Source: Sapria himalayana (lineage: Eukaryota > Streptophyta > Magnoliopsida > Malpighiales > Rafflesiaceae). Taken from it: DNA of 64,000 bases. A model generated the notes under the pieces. The model saw only the letters and a list, made by a program, of their open reading frames with translations, ran no database searches and was not told the DNA's origin. Below are positions 28,423 to 41,300 of the stretch, piece by piece; the stretch's first letter is position 1, and every line of letters begins with the position of its first letter. The DNA is taken from positions 1-64,000 of the forward strand of contig JAREIK010004375.1 in the NCBI GenBank assembly GCA_029783825.1, read 5' to 3'. A program made the position numbers and the translations under genes.

Positions 28423-29738
28423 CAAAAAATAATAAAAATAACTATTTAGTTATTTTAATTTTTAAATAAAACCTATAAACCACTAAATGCATCAACAGTA
28501 AAATAAGTAAACTTCTAAGGCCCGTAATGTCTAAATACATAAACCATTAAACTACTATATACAATTTAATAATTAAGAAATCTATTTTTTATTTCAATTA
28601 ATTATTATTTTAAATATTCATTTTAATTATTTATAAGTTTATTTTAAAGTAATATTTATTACAAAATAAATTATGAGCGTGACAAATATAATTTAAATAA
28701 TTTATTTTTAATCAAAAAAATATATACGCTTATAAAAGAAGAAAAATTTTAAAAATTAAAAAATTAGTATCCAGTAATATTTTTTACTTTAATTTTGAAT
28801 CAATTTGGTTTTGTAAATATTTTTTAATTAATATCTTTCTTATTAATAATAGTTTATTAATTTAATTTTTGATCATTATTATATTATCTATTATTAAAAT
28901 TGTGTATAATGAATTTATATGATATATAATTATAAAGATTAATATAATTATACATAGTATTGACATTTCAAAAAATTTTAAATATTATTATATTTACTAA
29001 GGTTATAACCTATTAAAAAGAGAAAAAATTACCAATTTTTTTTTGTTATTTCATTGTTTTAATAAAACCTATATACCACTAAATGCCTAAAAACAAAAAT
29101 CGCTAAAGTCATAAACGACAAAACCTATAAATACTTAAAATATTAAACTGGTATACATTAATAATAATTTATAAATATCATTTTAATTTTTATTCAGTAT
29201 AATTTTAAATTTTTATTTTAATTATTTATCAGTTTATTATTATAGAAATATTAATTACAAAATAAATTATTAGTGAGACAGATCTAATTTAAATTAGAGT
29301 GGTATACTCAAATTATAATGATTAAATCTCAATATTATTTTTTTCATTATAATTTTAAATATTCATTTTAATTATTTATTTGTTTATTTTTATATAAATA
29401 TGAATTAAAAAATAAATTATGAGTTAGATAAATATAATTTATATAAATTAATTTTCATCAAAAAAAATATGGATAAACTTTTTGAAAGAAAAAAAAATTT
29501 CAAAACAACAAATTATTATATAGTAATATATTTTGATTTCTTGTGAATCATTTTAGGTTTTTTTATTATATTTTAATTGATATCTATCTTATTAATAATA
29601 GATTATTAATTTATTTTTTGATCATTATTAGAATATTTATAAATGTAATTGTTTATATTGAATTTATATGATATATAAATATAATGATTATTATAACTAA
29701 ATATTGAACTCACTTGTGAAAAAAATTTAAAAATTATT

Positions 29739-29770
29739 ATATTTTCAAAGGTTATAACCTTTGAAAATAT
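29739..29770. repeat. Perfect 32-bp unit dyad
   Basis: Third copy of the same 32-bp palindrome, opening the last v1 unit of the local higher-order repeat. Confidence 0.88.
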
Positions 29771-31802
29771 CAAAAAATAATAAAAATAAATATTTTGTTA
29801 TTTTAATTTTTAAATAAAACCTATAAAAAACTAAATGCATACACAGTAAAATCTATAAACTTTTAAGGCCCGTAATGCCTAAATACATAAACCATTAAAC
29901 TGCTATATGCTACTTAATAATTAAGAAATCTAATTTTTTATTCAAATTATTATTATTTTAAATAATCATTTTAATTATTTATAAGTTTATTTTTATAGAA
30001 ATATTTATTACAAAATAAATTATGAGTGTGACAAATATAATTTTAATAATTTATTTTTAATCATAAAAAATATATAAGCTTATAAAAGAAGTAAAAATTT
30101 AAAAATTATTATCCAGTAATATTTTTTACTTTAATTTTGAATCAATTGGGTTTTGTAAATATTTTTTAAATAATATCTATATTATTATTAATAGTTTATT
30201 AATTTAATTTTTGATCATTATTATAATATCTATCAATAAAATTGTTTATATTAAATTTATATGATATATAATTATTATAATTATTATAACTAAATATTGT
30301 ATACACATTACAAAAAATTTTAAATATTATTATATTTTTAAAGGTTATAACCTATGAAAATGAGAAAAAATTACAATTTTTTTTATTATTTTATTGTTTA
30401 AATAAAACCTATAAATCACTAAATGCCTAAAAACATAAATCGCTAAATTCCTAAATGACAAAACTACTTAATACTTAAAATATTAAATTGGTATACATTT
30501 ATATTAAATCATAAATCTCATTTTAATTTTTATTAATTATAATTTTAAATTTTTATTTTAATTATTTATCATTTTATTTTTATAGAAATATTAATTACAA
30601 AATAAATTATTAATGAGATAGATCTATTTTAAATAATTTATTTTTTATAAAAAAAATATATATGCTTATAAAATGAGGCAAAATTTTAAAAACAAAAATT
30701 TATTATTTTGTAATTTATTTTATTTTGATTTTGAATCATTTTAGTTTTTGCAATTATATTTTAATTTATATCATTCTTATTTATAATAATTTATTAATTT
30801 GTATTGATCATTATTATAATAAGTATTAATAAAATTATTTATATTGAGTTTACATTATATATAATTATTAAGAATATTATAACTAAATATTATATTAACA
30901 TTTAAATAAATTAAAAATTATTATATTTTCAAAGGTTATAACCTTCAAAAATTAAAAAAAATCAAAAAATTTAATTTTTTATTTTTTCATTCATAAAATA
31001 AAAACTATAAATCACTAAAGTCCTAAACACTTAAATCACTAAACCCTAAAACACCTAAATACTTAAACCATTAAAGTAGTACATCACGAATAAAAAATAA
31101 TAAATCTCAATTTTATTTGTATTCATTATAATTTTAAATATTCATTTTAATTATTTATTAGTTTATTTTTATAGAATTATAAATTTAAAATAAATTATGT
31201 ATAAGACAAATATAACTTAAATAATTTATGTTTAATAACATAAAATATAAACTTATAAAAAGAAGCAAAACATCAAAAAATTATTATTTAGTATTATATT
31301 TTACTTTGATTTTGAATAAATTTACGTTTTGCAAATATATTTTAAAAAATATCTATCTTTTTAATAATAGTTTATTAATTTATTTTTTGAACATTAATAT
31401 AATATCTATCAATATAATTGTTTATATTGAATTAACATGATATATAATTATTAAGATTATCATAACTAAATATAGTATTCACATATAAAAAAAATTAAAA
31501 ATTGTTATATTTTCAAAGGTTATAAATCTCAAAAATGAGAAAAAATAACAAAAATAAATTTTTTGTTACATCATTGTTTAAATAAAACTTATAAACCATT
31601 AAATGCCTAAATACAGAAATCTCTAAACTCTTAAACCCCGAAGCACCTAAATACCTAAACCTTTAAACTCGTAAAACTTAAATATAATTTAAATAAATTA
31701 TAGTAATTTTAATTACAAAATAAATTATGAGTGACAAATATAATTTAAATAATATATTTTTCAACAAAAAAATATATAAGATTATAAAATGATGCAAAAA
31801 CT

Positions 31803-31925
31803 AAAAATAGATTTATTATTTAGTAATAAATAATAATTCTATTTTTTAAGCTTAAAATATAATTAAAAAACCTAAAATGATTAAAAATCTAAGTAAAATT
31901 TATTACTAAATAATAATTTTTTTAA
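31803..31925. other. Fold-back junction where the satellite flips orientation (forward to reverse)
   Basis: Forward v4 text ends with gatttattatttagtaataaat at 31810-31831. Reversed v4 text carrying the matching atttattactaaataata begins at 31899. The loop 31832-31898 holds a further stretch of reversed v4 body (31852-31898) and about 20 bp of filler around ctattttttaagc. The two sides mirror each other outward: distances from the centre (about 31865) to successive dyads are 343/341, 927/923, 1518/1516, 2109/2112, 2859/2852 and 3458/3455 bp left/right. Confidence 0.85.
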
Positions 31926-34900
31926 GGTTTTGCATCATTTTATAAACTTTTATATTTTTTTGTTGAAAAATATATTATTTAAATTATATTTGTCACTCAT
32001 AATTTATTTTATAATTAATATTTCTATAAATTATTTAAAATATATTTAATGTTTACGAGTTTTAAGGTTTAGGGTTTTAGGGGCTTTGGGGTTTAGGAGT
32101 TTAGAGATTTATGTATTTAGGCATTTAATGGTTTATAAGTTTTATTTAAACAATGATATAACAAAAAATTTATTTTTGTTATTTTTTATCATTTTTCAAG
32201 GTTATAACCTTTGAAAATATAACAATTTTTAAATTTTTTTTATATGTGAATACAATATTTAGTTATGATAATCTTAATAATAATATATCATGTTAATTCA
32301 ATATAAATAATTATATTGATAGATATTATATTAATGATCAAAAAATAAATTAATAAACTATTATTTATAAGATAGATATTTTTTAAAATATATTTGCAAA
32401 CCATAAATTTATTGAAAATCAAAGTAAAATATAATACTAAATAATAATTTTTTTGATGTTTTGCTTCTTTTTATTAATTTATATTTTTTGTTATTAAAAG
32501 AAAATTATTTAAATTCTATTTGTCTTCCACATAATTTATTTTTAATTTATAATTCTTTAAAATAAACTAATAAATAATTAAAATGAATATTTAAAATTAT
32601 AATGAATACAAATAAAATTGAGATTTATTATTTATTATTAAGGATATACTAGTTTAATGGTTTAAGTATTTCTGTGTTTTTGCGTTAAGTGATTTAAGTG
32701 TTTATGACCTTAGTGATTTATAGTTTTTATTTAAAGAATAAAAAAATAAAAAATTAAATTTTTTGATTTTTTTAATTTTTGAAGGTTATAACCATTCAAA
32801 ATATAATAATTTTAAATTTTTTTTAAATGTTAATATAATATTTAGTTATAATATTCTTAATAATTATATATAATGTAAACTCAAAATTAATAATTTTATT
32901 AATAGATATTATAATAATGATCAATAAAAAATTAATAAACTATTATTAATAAGAATGATATAAATTAAAATGTAATTGCAAAAACTAAAATGATTCAAAA
33001 TCAAAATAAAATATATTACAAAATAATAAATTTTTGTTTTTAAAATTTTACCTTTTTTTATAATCATATATATTTTTTTGATAAAAAATAAATTATTTAA
33101 AATAGATCTGTCTCACTAATAATTTATTTTGTAATTAATATTTCTATAAAAATAAACAGATAAATAATTAAACAAATATATAAAATTATACTTGATAAAA
33201 ATTAAATTATTTTTATGATTTATTATTAATGTATACCAATTTAATAGTTTAAGTATTTAGAAGTTTTGTCGTTTAGTAGTTTAGAAATTTATGTTTTTAG
33301 GCATTTAGTGGTTTATAGGTTTTATTTATATCATAAAAATTTACAAATCTTTTTTGATTTTTTCTGATTTTCAAAGGTTATAACCTTTGAAAATAAAATA
33401 ATTTTTAAAATTTTTTGAAATGTGAATACAAAGTATATTTATATTAATCTTACTTATTATATATAATATAAATTCAATATAAATAATTTTAATGATAGAT
33501 ATTATAATAATGATCAAAAATTAAATTAATAAACTATCATTAATAATATAAATATTAATAATAATATATTTATATAACACAAAATGATTCAAAATCAAAT
33601 CAAAATATATTACTAAATAATAATATTTAATTTTTAAAATTTTCATTCTTTTTATAAGCTTAAATTTTTTTTATTAAAATAAATTATTTAAATAATATTT
33701 GTCTCACTCAAAATTTATTTTGTAATTAATTTTTCTAAAAAATTAAACTATAAATAATTAAAATGAATATTTAAAATTATAATAAATAGAAATAAAAATG
33801 AGATTTATTATTTATTAAGTAGTATATAGCCGTTAAAAGGTTTATGTATTTAGGGGTTTCGGGATTTATGAGCTTACTGATTTAAGTAACTAAGCATTTA
33901 ATAATCTATAGGTTTTATTTAAAAAATGAAATAACAAAAACTTTATTATTATTATTTTTTCTAATTTTTTAAGATAATAACCATTGAAAATATAAAAATT
34001 TTTAAATTTTTTTCAAAAGTGAATACAATATTTAGTTATAATAATCATTATATTTATATATCATATAAATTCAATATAACAAATTTTATTGATAAATATT
34101 CTAATAATGATCAAAAAATAAATAAATAATCTATTATTAATAAGATATATATCAATTAAAATATAATAACAAAACCTAAAATAATTCAAAAGCAAAGCAA
34201 AATATATTACAATATAATAATTTTTTTTTTATTTTTTTTTATTTTAAAAAGTTTATCTATATTTTTTGATTAAAAATAATTTATATAAATTATATTTGTC
34301 TAACTCATAATTTATTTTGTAATTAATATTTATATAAAAATAAACAAATAAATAATTAAAATGAATATTTAAAATTATAAAGAAAAAAAATGAGATTTAT
34401 TAATTATTATTTAGGGTATACCAGTTTAATTATAATTATATCTGTCTCACTAATAATTTATTTTGTAATTAATATTTCTATAAAAATAAACTGATAAATA
34501 ATTAAAATAAAAATTTAAAATTATACAGAATAAAAATTAAAATGAGATTTATGATTTATTATTAATGTATACTTGTTTAATGGTTTAAGTATTTAGATGT
34601 TTTGTCATTTGAAAATTTAGCGATTTATGTTTTTAGGTATTTAGTGGTTTATAGGTTTTATTTAAACAATAAAATAATAAAAAAAATTTTATAATTTTTT
34701 CTCATCTTCATAGGTTATAACCTTATAAAATATAATAATATTTAAAATTTTTTTAAATGTAAATATAATATTTTAGTTATAATAATATTAAAAATTATAT
34801 ATCATATAAATTCAATATAAACAATTTTATTGATAGATATTATAATAATGATAAAAAATTAAATTAATAAACTATTAATAAAAAGATATAAATTAATTAA

Positions 34901-35893
34901 AAAATATTTACGAAACCCAAATTGATTCAAAATTAAAGTAAAATATATTACTAGATAATAATTTTAAATTTTTAAATTTTTACTTCTTTTATATGCATAT
35001 ATTTATTATTTCATTAAAAATAAATTATTTAAATTATATTTGTTGCACTCATAATTTATTTTGTAATAAATATTTCTATAAAAATAAACTAATAAATAAT
35101 TAAAATGATTATTTAAAATTATAATAAATAGAAATAAAAATAAGATTTATTATTTATTATCTATTATATATTGTTTTAATGGTTACTGTATTTAGGCATT
35201 ACGGGGGTTAGGAGATTACTTATTTAATTATGTATGCATTTAGTAGTTTATAAGTTTTATTTAAAAAATAAAAAAACAAAAAATTTATTTTTATTATTTT
35301 TTGATATTTTCAAAGGTTATAACCTTAGAATATATAATAATTTTTAAATTTTTTTCAAAAGTGAATTTAATATTTAGTTATAATAATAATTATATTTATA
35401 TATCATATATATTCAATATATACTATTTTTTTGATAAATATTCTAATAATGATCAAAAAATAAATTAATAATCTATTATTAATAAGATATATATCAATTA
35501 TAATATAATTAGAAAACCTAAAATGATTCAGATGCAAAGCAAAATATATTACTATATAATAATTTTTTGGTTTCAATTTTTTTTTCTTTTAAAAAGTTTA
35601 TCTATATTATTTTGATTAAAAATAATTTATATAAATTATATTTGTAACTCATAATTTATTTTGTAATTAATATTTATATAAAAATAAACAAATAAATAAT
35701 TAAATTAGAATATTTAAAATTAAAATTAAAAAAAAAGAGATATATTCTTTATTATTTAGGATATACCAGTTTAATTTAAATTAGATCTATCACACTAATA
35801 ATTTATTTTGTAATTAATATTTCTATAAAAATAAACAGATAAATAATTAAAATAAAAATTCAAATTATACTGCATAATTAAAATAATTTATTT
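31832..35893 (-). repeat. Satellite array, reverse orientation
   Basis: Same satellite, inverted: the CTAAA-rich part now reads TTTAG (for example gtttaggggctttgggg near 32075). Dyad centres near 32206, 32788, 33381, 33977, 34717 and 35320. Read in array direction (right to left) the variants are v2/5 tail, v1, v2/5, v7, v8/v2 chimera, v3, v4. This matches what follows IB-3 (v2/5 tail, v1, v2, v7, v8) at its upstream end. It mirrors the forward units across the junction at its v2, v3, v4 end. No gene is visible. Confidence 0.93.
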
Positions 35894-36769
35894 TCTTCCT
35901 CTCTCAACTCTAGAATGAATGCTAAAGCTCTAACCAAAATAATAGGAGCTTTTACTTTATCTTTATTATCTCTCATCATATTTGATGTTGAATCACTAGG
36001 CTATCAAAGGTAATTTGACTCATGTATGCTAAGACAAACCCAAAGTTGTACACCTATGTGTTGAAATAGCTAGTTGTTGGGGATGCAATTTATATTGATT
36101 ATTGTAATTTCTTCTAAAATATCTCTCATGCACACACTCAAAGCAATTTTTTTAAAACATAGTTCACCTCAAAAAAAATAACCACCTTGTAGCCTATTAG
36201 AAGAAACTAGCCCCAGGGCGGTTTCAGCAGGGCAAGAAGTATGGGCTCTCTTTCAATCAAGAATCAAAAAATTTATTTTATTGGCATGTCTAACCCTTTT
36301 TTTTATATCTTCATGGATATGAAAAGTATCATTTCTTTCTTTTTATATTAATTGAGTTATGTATACAAGCTCATAATACACAAAAAGGTGTAAATAAATC
36401 ATATTCAAATGTATAAAAGGTTTTAATCATTGCTCAAAATATTAGTCTTTCAAATTGACACTTGAGGTCACAAATCAAAAGAAAAAGCCATAGTGATATT
36501 TCCAATCCCAAGAATTTTAGCTATATAAAGTTATAAAGAGTAGTACTCGAGCTTTGACTATTTCTAGGGTCATGACTTTTGCTCTTGAGGAATGTCCAAA
36601 GTTACAATCATTCCTAGTGTAATGACTTTGCAATATAAAAATAAAATGCACTAGCTATGGTCATATCCAATACTGTGACCTAGTATTATAGTGATTAAAT
36701 ATGTATTCATGATCATTCTTAGTGACATAACAATATGTTCAATAGAGAGATACAAGTTATGGCATATTC
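35894..36769 (-). mobile_element. Insertion block IB-2, reversed and truncated copy
   Basis: Reverse complement of IB-3 60450-61327 over its whole 876 bp (878 bp in IB-3), with scattered mismatches. It has the same flank in the v2/5 satellite unit as IB-1 and IB-3, so it is a paralogous copy of one original insertion, not a new one. The head of the block, including the telomere-like tract, is absent. The copy stops at ggcatattc, where it is fused to the hAT 3' half with about 4 bp of shared sequence (attc). No coding potential seen. Confidence 0.75.
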
Positions 36770-36816
36770 AACAAATATTGGGGTTCTCTTCAGTCAACAA
36801 ATATTATGCTTTTTGT
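36767..36816 (+). repeat. 50-bp segment shared by both hAT halves (copy 1)
   Basis: The first 50 bp of the hAT 3' half match the reverse complement of 54357-54406 with one mismatch by eye. It encodes the KFNKYWG region of the transposase, so this part of the gene exists in both halves. Confidence 0.85.
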
Positions 36817-37544
36817 TGTACTAGTGTTGGATCCTAAATATAAGCTCAAATGTCTCAAGGTTAAGTACACTTAGCATTATGGAGAGGAATTGGCTAAAAT
36901 GTTGTGAAAATGGTTATATATGCTTTAAAAGGAATGATGGATGATTATAAAGATTTAAATGAAGATGAATCAAAAGAAAATGATTTCTCTTCTACTATTT
37001 TGAAGAAAAATGATGATTTCTTTGATTGTAGTGATACATATGTTGATGGTTTTTTTTGTTTAATTGGAGAATGAACAAGAAGTTGCAGCTTTGGAAGAGT
37101 TGGATAGGTACTTGGAAAACAAACTTGAAAAAAATAGAATTGATTTTGATCTTCTAAACTGGTGGATGGTAAATGAGGTTAGGTATCCTTCTTTGGCAAA
37201 TGTAGCAAGGGATGTATTTGCTATCCAAGCATTTACCATGGTCTATGAATCTACATTTAGCAATGGGGAGATAACTTTAGATAAATTTAGGAGTTCTTTA
37301 ACACCTATTACAGCTAAAGTTCTCATATGTCTACCAGATTTGTTGAGAAGCTCAAACAAACTTATTGAAATTGAAGAATTAGTTCAATACCTTGATGATA
37401 ATGAATCAGGTTAGTATACAAATCTTGTAAATTTTAATTTCAGATTTACTTATTTTATTCATTCTATTTAATAAAAATATCGTTCAATTAAAATTTTCAG
37501 AGGGGTCACAAGATCCAAATATTCTTCCAACTATAGTTGGCTAA
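36790..37544 (+). pseudogene. hAT transposase remnant, C-terminal half with dimerisation domain
   Basis: Translation gives VLDPKYKL at 36824-36848, a typical hAT block after the KFxKYW motif. In-frame stops follow near 36872 and 36907, then an acidic linker in a shifted frame. An open frame (37064-37409) then holds the hAT C-terminal dimerisation domain: LDRYLENKL, FDLLNWW, then NEVRYPSLANVARD, then FRSSLTP near its end. The family's usual S-T-V-x-S-E-x-x-F-S segment is altered to FTMVYESTFS. A likely intron (GT at 37410, AG at 37500, 91 bp) leads to a last short exon ending in a stop at 37542-37544. In the family this domain pairs transposase subunits that cut and paste the element. Here it is a relic: the stops and frameshift rule out a working protein, and the N-terminal and catalytic parts lie at 54357-55884 on the other strand. 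The ATG at 37064 is not a real start. Confidence 0.85.
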
Positions 37545-38380
37545 CTAAATTTGAATGAGTGTATTAAATTTTATAAGGTAATATTTTGTTTTTTTTATTA
37601 CTCTTTAATCTTAAAAATTTATGTCTACATATTTAAAAAGTTTTCATCTTTGGTTGTCCTTCTACAGTTGGAGTAAGAAAAGGGTGGAGTTGTAGAAGAG
37701 ATAATTAATTGGGTTTGATTTTAGTTGTTTTTCCTGGACGAACCTTTGAAATGATTATTATCATGGTTGTTATTAGTTGTATTTTTTTTGTTATATTAAG
37801 CTACCTAATTTTAGCAATTACTTAAGTAGTAATTTTCTTCTCCCAATGTTTGTGGTCATCTTTAGCTATTCCTTAATATTTTAAGTAATTGTTTAAAAAA
37901 TATAGTATTGCTATTATGGTTAACTTTCACTCGGCTGAACAAAGCCAACTTGTGAAAAAACAAACAAAATTAAGCACACAACTCAGTTCTGTTCTATTTA
38001 ACATTTCTATACTTTTTTGCACATCAAAGCTTTTGACAAGGTAATGGAATTCATTTGCGGTACTTAGCCTATTTGAAAAAACAAAATTGACACAATTTGA
38101 GTTTGAAAGATACATAACTAAGGAATGATAAATGGTACAACAAAAGGTTTCGACATGAACTAACATGGCCGGTTTGAAGAAAATAAAAGTAAAAAAATGT
38201 CCGAACTCCGTTCCATCCCGAAACCATTTCTCCTACCCAATATCCCCGATCTCCATCCCATCCCATCCTGATAATTTCAACCTATGGGACGGGTCTGGAT
38301 CTTCAAAAAAAAAATCTCCGAACTGTGAGAAGGGACTGAAGATTTGTACTCCCCATCATGTCCCGTCCCATGAGCACCCC
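37545..38380 (+). other. Noncoding 3' region of the hAT element
   Basis: Between the transposase stop and the element end there is no conserved coding sequence. The first part is T-rich 3'-flank-like DNA; the last 220 bp carry the C-rich subterminal words that lead into the terminus. Confidence 0.6.
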
Positions 38381-41300
38381 ATGCATTTAGTGGTTTATAG
38401 GTTTTATTTAAAAAATAAAATAACAAAAAATTTTATATAATCTTTGAAATTATAACAATTTTTAAATTTTTTTTAAATGTGAAAACTATATTTAGTTATG
38501 ATAATCTTAATAATTATATATCATGTAAATTCAATATAAATAGTTATATTGATATATATTATAATAATGATCAAAAAATAAAATAATAAACTATTGTTAA
38601 TATGATAGATATTTTTTAAAAGATATTTGCAAAACATAAATTTATTCAAAATCAATGTAAAATATAATACTAAATAATAACGTTTTTGATGTTTTGCTTC
38701 TTTTTATAAGTTTATATTTTTTGTTATTAAAAGTAAATTATGTAAATTATATTTGTCTTCCATATAATTTATTTTTAATTTATAATTATATAAAAATATA
38801 CTAATAAATAATAAAAAATAATATTTAAAATTATAATGAATACAAATAAAATTGAGATTTAATATTTATTATTCGGGATATACTAGTTTAATGGTTTAAG
38901 TATTTAGGTGTTTTGGGGTTTAGTGATTTATGTATTTAGGACTTTAGTGATTTATAGTTTTTATTTAAAGAATAAAAAAATTAAAAATTAAATTTTTTAA
39001 TTTTTTAAATTTTTGAAGGTTATAACCTTTGAAAATATATTAATTTTTAATTTTATTTAAATGTTAATAAAATATTTAGTTATAATATTCTTAATATAAT
39101 ATTTTATTAATCAATATTATAATAATGATTAATAAAAAATTAATAAACTAGTATTAATAAGATGATATAAATTAAAATATAATCGTAAAAACTAAAATGA
39201 TTCAAAATAAAAATAAAATATATTACAAAATAATAAATTTTTGTTTTTAAAATTTTTCCTATTTTTATAAGCATATATTTTTTTTTGATAAAAAATAAAT
39301 TATTTAAAATAGATATGTCTCACTAATAATTTTTTTTGTTAATAATATTTCTATAAAAATAAACTAATAAATAATTAAAATAAAAATATAAAATTATACT
39401 TAATTAAAATTGAAATGAGATTTATGATTTATTATTAATGTATACCAATTTAATAGTTTAAGTATTTAGAAGTTTTGTCATTTAGGAGTTTAGTGATTTA
39501 TGTTTTTAGGCATTTAGTGGTTTATAGGTTTTATTAAAACAATAAAATAACAAAAAAGAAATTGTAATTTTTTTCATTTTCATAGGTTATAACCTTTGAA
39601 AATATAATAATATTTAAAATTTTTTGTAATGCGAATACAATATTTAGTTATAATAAATTTAATATTATATATCATATAAATTCAATATAAATATTTTATT
39701 GATATATATAATAATGTTCAAAAATCAAATTAATAATAAGATGGATATTAATTAAAAAATATTTACAAAACCAAAATTTATTAAAATTAAAGTAAAAAAT
39801 ATTACTGGATAATAATTTTTAATTTTTAAATTTTTACTTATTTTATAAGCGTATATATATATTTTTGATTAAAAATAAATTATTTAAATTATATTTTTCG
39901 TAGTCATAATTTATTTTGTAATAAATATTTCTATAAAAATAAACTAATAAATAATTAAAATGAATATTTAAAATAATAATAAATTGAAATAAAAATTAGA
40001 TTTCTTAATTATTAAGTAGCATATAGTGGTTTAATGGTTTATATATTTAGTCTTTACGGGCCTTAGAAGTTTACTGATTTTACTATGTATGCATTTAGTG
40101 GTTTATAGTTTTTATTTAAAAATTAAAATAACAAAATTTTAATTTTTATTATTTTTTGATATTTTCAAAGGTTAACCTTTGAAATATAATAATTTTTTAA
40201 TTTTTTTCAAAAGTGTATTCAAGATTTAGTTATAATAATCATTATATTTATATATCATATAAATTCAATATAAACAATTTTATTGATAAATATTTTAATA
40301 ATGATCAAAAAATAAATAAATAATCTATTATTAATAAGATAGATATCAATTAAAATATAATAAAAAAACTTAAAATGAATTTGAAGAAATCAAAATATAT
40401 TACTATATAATAATTTGTTGTTTTGAAATTATTTTTTCTTTTAAAAAGTGTGTTCATATTTTTTTGATGAAATTTAATTTATATAAATTATATTAGTCTA
40501 ACTCATAATTTATTTTTTAATTAATATTTATATAAAAACAAACAAATAATTAATTAAAATGAATATTTATAATTATAATGAAAAAAAAATATTGAGATTT
40601 AAACTTTATTATTTGGGTAAACCAGTCTAATTTAAATATGATTTTTCTCACTAATAATTTATTTTGTAATTAATATTTCTATAAAAATAAACCGATAAAT
40701 AATTAAAATAAAAATTTAAAATTATACTGAATAAAAATTAAAAAGAGATTTATAAATTATTATTAATGTATACCAGTTTAATATTTTAAGTATTTAAAGA
40801 TTTTTTCATTTATGACATTAGCAATTTATGTTTTTAGGCATTTAGTGGTTTATTGGTTTTATCTAAACAATGTAATAACAAAAAAATTATTTTTGATATT
40901 TTTTTAGATTTTCAAACGTTATAACCTTTGAAAATATAATAATTTTAAAATTTTTTAAAAATGTGAATACAATATTTAGTAATAATAATCATTATAATTA
41001 TATATAATATAAACTAAATATAAACAATTTTTTTGATAGATATGATATCAATTATCAAAAAGTAAATTAATATGCTATTATTAATATGATAGATATAAAT
41101 TAAAATATAATTGCGAAACCTAAAAATATTCAAAATCCAAGTAAAATTTATTACTAAATAATAATTTTTTTTAGTTTTTGCTTCTTTTTATATTCTTATA
41201 TTTTTTTTTCGATGAAAAATAAATTATTTAAATTATATTTGTATTACTCATAATTTATTTGGTAATTAATATTTTAATAAATTATTTAAATTATATTTAA

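Larger units (their letters stand above)
27044..30338 (+). repeat. Local higher-order repeat, v1 + v2/5, period about 1348 bp
   Basis: The pair v1 (about 600 bp) + v2/5 hybrid (about 745 bp) occurs at 27044-28390 and 28391-29738, and a third v1 follows at 29739. Copies one and two share rare words such as aaggcccgtaatgtc, attttaaagtaatattt and cttgtgaaaaaaattt, absent from most v1 units. This points to a recent tandem duplication. The third v1 is followed by an ordinary v2 rather than the hybrid. Confidence 0.8.
23606..31831 (+). repeat. Satellite array, forward orientation, up to the fold-back junction
   Basis: The array resumes in the tail of a v2/5 unit. Dyad centres near 24182, 24670 (half dyad), 25290, 25874, 26469, 27060, 27658, 28407, 29006, 29756, 30347, 30938 and 31522. 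Variants: v2/5 tail, v7, v1, v9, v10, v11, v1, v2/5, v1, v2/5, v1, v2, v3, v4 (cut). Between 27060 and 29756 the pair v1 + v2/5 repeats with a 1348-bp period. The open frames at 25657-25839 and 31228-31440 are the same phase of the satellite body and are not genes. The array ends in v4 at about 31831, where orientation flips. Confidence 0.94.
36767..38380 (+). mobile_element. 3' half of a split hAT-superfamily DNA transposon
   Basis: Starts abruptly inside the transposase gene at the fusion with IB-2 and runs to a terminal end at about 38380, where reversed v1 satellite resumes (atgcatttagtgg). Inside are the C-terminal transposase remnant (to about 37544) and about 835 bp of noncoding 3' region. 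The last 220 bp are rich in tcccatccc / gtcccgtccc words, as often seen in hAT subterminal regions. Read inward the end is GGGGTGCTCATGGGA, an imperfect match to the other terminus at 56540 (GGGGCTCCTCACAGGG). Both ends abut the v1 word actaaatgcat, which fits an 8-bp hAT target duplication within it. The overlapping open frames at 37927-38440 lie in the noncoding tail and I do not regard them as genes. Confidence 0.85.

Noticed and set aside
37927..38440. Three overlapping open frames on both strands after the transposase remnant
   Set aside because: They lie in the noncoding 3' part and terminal region of the hAT element and extend into satellite; no domain seen.
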